A stretch of 56,253 nt of DNA from Candidatus Hydrogenedens sp. GTDB lineage: Bacteria; Hydrogenedentota; Hydrogenedentia; Hydrogenedentales; Hydrogenedentaceae. The stretch lies in the NCBI GenBank assembly GCA_035361075.1, contig DAOSBX010000021.1:1-56253 (forward strand). The letters run 5' to 3'. The stretch's first letter is position 1, and each line of letters opens with the position of its first letter. Below the pieces are notes generated by a model. The model searched no databases. It had not been told where the DNA came from and saw only the letters and a program-made list of their open reading frames with translations. Made by a program: the position numbers and the translations under genes. Shown here in pieces: positions 53,112-56,253 of the stretch.

Positions 53112-54060
53112 CGAAAACAAAACACAAGACATTGAATTTTCCATCGTGATTAGCTGTTATTATGAGGAAAAAAGTATAGAAGAATTCCATCAACGCTTAA
53201 AGAGCACATTAGATAATACTGGACGTTCTTATGAAATTATCCTCGTTAACGATGGTAGCACCGATGGCACATGGGAAAAACTTAAAAAATTATATAATGA
53301 AGATGAAAATATATATGCCATATTAAACCTCTATCGCAATTCGGGACAACAAGCTGGCGTTACGGCGGGTATTATGGAGGCAAGAGGGAAAGCCATTGTT
53401 CTTATTGATAGCGATTTACAATTGGCACCCGAAGACTTACCAAAATTAATAGAAAAATATGATGAAGGTTATGATGTCGTTAGTGGTTATCGACAACATC
53501 GACAGGACAGTTTTTTACGTCGCTTCCCATCACGAATTGCAAACTGGATTATGCGAAAATCATCAGGAGCACCTCTAACTGATTTCGGTTGCACATATAA
53601 AATCTACCGTGCTGACCTTGTCCGTGCATTTGAGTATGGGCCTTTTTACATTTTCCGAACCGCTGATGTTATATCCCGTGCTGGGAGTTGTATTGAAGTT
53701 CCAGTCCAACATTTCCCCCGCCCTTATGGAAAGTCAGGGTATACCTTTTTACGGCTGTGGCAATACAACATGGACAATTTAGTTCGCACCTCACCACGAT
53801 TATTTCAATGGTTTGCCGTTATCTGTTTGTTTTTCGGGTTCCTGTTTTTCCTTCGTATCATATCTGCATTCTTCTTTGATTACCGTATCATGAAAGAAAT
53901 TACACCAGGACTAATTCTTAACGTTATCACCTTCTCTCTTCTGATTATTATTGGTATCTTATCCATTATTGGCGAATTTGCAATTCGCTCCTTTTTAGCA
54001 TTGTATAGAATACCTGCGTTTATCGTTAAAGAAAAATGGAAGAGAGTGAGGGAAAACTAA
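53104..54060 (+). CDS. GT2 glycosyltransferase with two C-terminal membrane helices (DPM1/GtrB-like)
   Basis: The protein has the GT-A fold of family GT2: VISCYYEEKSIEEF, VNDGSTDGTW, a DSDLQ metal motif and GYRQHRQDSFLRRFPSRIANWI. Two membrane helices end the protein (about 235-290). Such enzymes attach a sugar to polyprenyl phosphate, as in DPM1, GtrB or ArnC. I start at the ATG at 53104, with AAGGAA upstream, not at the earlier in-frame start at 53056. It overlaps the methyltransferase stop by eight bases. The sugar is unknown. Confidence 0.9.
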   Translation: MTNENKTQDIEFSIVISCYYEEKSIEEFHQRLKSTLDNTGRSYEIILVNDGSTDGTWEKLKKLYNEDENIYAILNLYRNSGQQAGVTAGIMEARGKAIVLIDSDLQLAPEDLPKLIEKYDEGYDVVSGYRQHRQDSFLRRFPSRIANWIMRKSSGAPLTDFGCTYKIYRADLVRAFEYGPFYIFRTADVISRAGSCIEVPVQHFPRPYGKSGYTFLRLWQYNMDNLVRTSPRLFQWFAVICLFFGFLFFLRIISAFFFDYRIMKEITPGLILNVITFSLLIIIGILSIIGEFAIRSFLALYRIPAFIVKEKWKRVREN

Positions 54061-54084
54061 CATTGATTGCTATTATAAACACAC

Positions 54085-55644
54085 ATGAACACAAAAGTTA
54101 GCACGAAAAAAACATTTAAACTAATTATCATACTATGCCTATGGTTTTTACCTATTTTTATAATAGTATGTATTGAATTTTCCTTACGCATCTTGAATGT
54201 CGGTGAAAATCGAAACCCATTTCTTGAAAAAGAATGTAATCAGACCCACTTTTTTGTCCCCAATCGCAGTTTTTACCAGCAGTATTTTCGCATTCCTCTT
54301 TATGATTTTGTCAATTGGGACCATCTCGATTTTTCCATATCGAAACAGAAAGATAAAAATGCTTTTCGTATCTTCGTCTTCGGCGAATCCGCAATGTATG
54401 GGTTAGAAAGTTCCGTAAGGCAATTAGAAGTGATGTTGAAAATGGCTATACCTGAAATAAAATGGGAAATCTATAATGTGTCCTGTCCAGGTATTAATTC
54501 ACATATTCTCTATTTTTTAGCAAAGGCATGCGTTTACTTTTCGCCCGATGCTTTCCTTATTTATATGGGGAACAATGAAACTATTGGTCCTTATGGCGAG
54601 CATTCTTTTCTATATAAATTTCCTGCATTGAGAACAACCTCTGTAATTCGGCTCGATACTTGGCTGAAAAAATTAAGGATTGTTCAGTTATTCGAAAAAC
54701 AACCAGATATACATTGGCGTGAACAAACACCTGACAATTTAATGCCTTTTGTCCCACATCAAGGGCAAGAAACAAAAACATTGGAACTTTTTGAAAAAAA
54801 TCTAAAAGACATGATAAATATTGGAATTAAGACCAATGCATATGTAGTTTTAGGAACCTTATCGTTTAACAGAAAGTTTGGTGTAGACCCATCAGAATAC
54901 AAATCCTTATCATTTCAACAAACGGAGATGAATAAACGTATCCTTGCCGTAGGTAATACCTTTAAAACGCAAACCCATCTAATTCGCCTTGTCGATTTAG
55001 ATAAAACAATCGCTCAAAAAAGTCCTGACGGAATTCCTGGGTATGAATATTTCTGTGATAATATCCATTTTACTTTTGAAGGCAACTATATTGTGGCTCA
55101 GGAATGGTTTAATGCTGTTCTATCGATACTGAAAGAGAAAAAACAAGTTTCACTGGAAAACAATACTCTATCAATTCCAATAGAAAAATGTGCTGAATAC
55201 TTAGGATGGAATAAGGCAAATACGTTATTACAGATTCAAATGCAAAAGAACGTTATTACAGATGCAGTATCGCTTAAGTTTCTTCAAAAAAAAGAAGAAG
55301 AGGTGTCAAAAGAAATTGGAGATTTTATCGAACAATTAATTGTTGATGGATATAAGCAAGCTTACGAAATAAATCCTGAGGATGAAAAAATAAATATGCA
55401 GTTGATAGAGTGGTTACTAAAAATAAAAGACCTAAACAAAGCCATGGAAATATCTCAACTATTCTATTCAAGATATCCCTGTTCAAGAATAGCAATGCGA
55501 TTACTTGGAAATGTTTATGCAAATACATCAGATATTGATAATGCCATTAAAATATATCAAGAATGTTTAACATATTATCCAGATGACGGTTTAGCCAAAG
55601 ACAGTCTAAATAGAATGCTTAAACTCAAACATGAAACAAAATAA
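54085..55644 (+). CDS. Membrane-anchored SGNH-like protein with C-terminal TPR-like region (second)
   Basis: After one membrane segment (about 13-33) comes an SGNH-like domain: FGESAMYG (with Ser in GES), YMGNNE and CDNIHFTFEGNYI (Asp and His of the triad). From about 380, helical pairs such as EDEKINMQLIEWLLKIKDLNKAM and ARNVYANTSDIDNAIKIYQECL-type repeats look like TPRs. That architecture is common among surface-polymer O-acyl or export-associated proteins. The start lies 24 bp after the GT2 stop. The substrate is unknown. A further gene overlaps its 3' end. Confidence 0.8.
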   Translation: MNTKVSTKKTFKLIIILCLWFLPIFIIVCIEFSLRILNVGENRNPFLEKECNQTHFFVPNRSFYQQYFRIPLYDFVNWDHLDFSISKQKDKNAFRIFVFGESAMYGLESSVRQLEVMLKMAIPEIKWEIYNVSCPGINSHILYFLAKACVYFSPDAFLIYMGNNETIGPYGEHSFLYKFPALRTTSVIRLDTWLKKLRIVQLFEKQPDIHWREQTPDNLMPFVPHQGQETKTLELFEKNLKDMINIGIKTNAYVVLGTLSFNRKFGVDPSEYKSLSFQQTEMNKRILAVGNTFKTQTHLIRLVDLDKTIAQKSPDGIPGYEYFCDNIHFTFEGNYIVAQEWFNAVLSILKEKKQVSLENNTLSIPIEKCAEYLGWNKANTLLQIQMQKNVITDAVSLKFLQKKEEEVSKEIGDFIEQLIVDGYKQAYEINPEDEKINMQLIEWLLKIKDLNKAMEISQLFYSRYPCSRIAMRLLGNVYANTSDIDNAIKIYQECLTYYPDDGLAKDSLNRMLKLKHETK

Positions 55645-56253
55645 AGTTATATTAAAAAAAATAAATATTAGAGGTATAAATTGTTGGATTATCCTCTTCC
55701 TTATTGTAATTTCTTCTATTGTTGCATACTTCCACTTAACCCTACGAGTAAAAACAATCGGCAAAGATTACCGATTTGAACATGAATGGTTGGTAAATGC
55801 TATCTCTGTAGCGTGTGGACAAGGCTTTACAACCCCAGTAGCACCTTACCCAGAAAATATGCGGTTGTTTCTCGAGCAAAAGACAGACGCCATGAATAAA
55901 ACAGATCTGCCCAAAGACTGGAAGCGATGGGATAATAGCCCCTTCGTCAAAACCCATCGCTACCTCATAACAAGCATTGGATTCTTTTGGCGTCTCTTTG
56001 GAATACGATGGAGTGTCCTAAAAATTTATGCGGGTGTCTTATTTGTTATTACAGTACTTGCCTCATATTGGACAATCTACAAACTTGCGGGAAAATTATA
56101 TGCATTCTTCGTTTCTGTAATGGTTGTAAATGCACCTGCTTTATTATTTCTACTTCCATCCTTACGTGATTACTCAAAAGCCACCTTCTTTATGCTTTTT
56201 CTGGCAGTGTTAGCCGAGTTATTGTATGGCACACAAAAAAACACATTTAAATT
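55631..56253 (+). CDS. Membrane protein, cut by the right window edge
   Basis: An ATG at 55631 opens a frame that overlaps the previous stop by 14 bases and runs without a stop to the edge (207 full codons). The protein has an N-terminal membrane segment (about 18-36), a polar loop of about 80 residues and at least three more membrane segments. A motif LRDYSKATF follows the fourth. Its form fits a GT-C glycosyltransferase or polymer-assembly protein, but no known signature is present. It is the continuing part of the glycan operon. Coding status is likely from composition and context; the function is open. Confidence 0.72.
   Translation, partial: MKQNKVILKKINIRGINCWIILFLIVISSIVAYFHLTLRVKTIGKDYRFEHEWLVNAISVACGQGFTTPVAPYPENMRLFLEQKTDAMNKTDLPKDWKRWDNSPFVKTHRYLITSIGFFWRLFGIRWSVLKIYAGVLFVITVLASYWTIYKLAGKLYAFFVSVMVVNAPALLFLLPSLRDYSKATFFMLFLAVLAELLYGTQKNTFK

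Noticed and set aside
1..56253. CRISPR arrays, tRNA genes, insertion sequences, prophage genes
   Set aside because: I looked through all gaps and genes and saw no regular repeat-spacer run, cloverleaf-like block, transposase or phage signature.

Overview
This 56 kb window looks like chromosomal DNA from an uncultivated diderm bacterium. It is AT-rich by eye, and coding density is high with many overlapping or closely spaced genes. LPS genes (lpxA, lpxB, LptF/LptG-type permeases, a DUF374 acyltransferase), a probable lipoprotein and an AsmA-like protein show an outer membrane. IspH shows the MEP isoprenoid route. Secreted DUF2961 (GH172) and GH2 proteins, membrane-anchored SGNH proteins and a UroD-family protein recall the PVC superphylum or neighbouring candidate phyla such as Hydrogenedentes. 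That placement is a guess from gene content; the window has no rRNA. I saw no tRNA, CRISPR array, IS element or phage gene.

Layout. 1-7 kb: a multi-pass membrane protein cut by the left edge, rpmB with a clear terminator, a lipoprotein next to rlmN, a DUF374 acyltransferase, a PanE-like reductase, and a SPOR protein paired with a Cys-rich protein. 7-13 kb: recA followed by a large AsmA-like gene whose only sensible start is AUC, then a methyltransferase and aat. 13-19 kb: secreted GH172, anchored M20 peptidase and secreted GH2 protein. 19-29 kb: adk, a DprA-like gene, anmK, a ribulokinase, cydAB, and a UroD/Fe-S protein pair. 28.8-29.3 kb: a 524-bp AT-rich gap with DnaA-box-like sites and palindromes. 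29-37.5 kb: comEA, rho, polA, then lpxA/oxidoreductase/lpxB. From 37.9 kb genes run mostly rightward: ispH, a FAD/Fe-S dehydrogenase, a phosphatase-fold protein, a secreted LolA-like protein, comM, mutY (leftward), and lptF-lptG. 48.6 kb to the right edge: two SGNH proteins and a glycan operon (aminotransferase, ATP-grasp/HAD fusion, methyltransferase, GT2) that runs out of the window.

How the genes fit together. Envelope building dominates: lipid A synthesis (lpxA, lpxB), LPS export (LptFG) and a surface-glycan operon. comEA, a DprA-like gene and comM hint at natural transformation, and recA and comEA share a similar palindrome over their predicted -35 regions. Cytochrome bd and a 2-hydroxyacid dehydrogenase point to oxygen-using respiration, perhaps at low oxygen. 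The UroD/Fe-S pair is typical of anaerobic C1 or corrinoid chemistry.

No completely new system is proven. The best leads are the AUC-start asmA-like gene, the shared recA/comEA operator, the DnaA-box gap, the UroD/Fe-S pair, the GH2 protein lacking its nucleophile, and the oxidoreductase between lpxA and lpxB.
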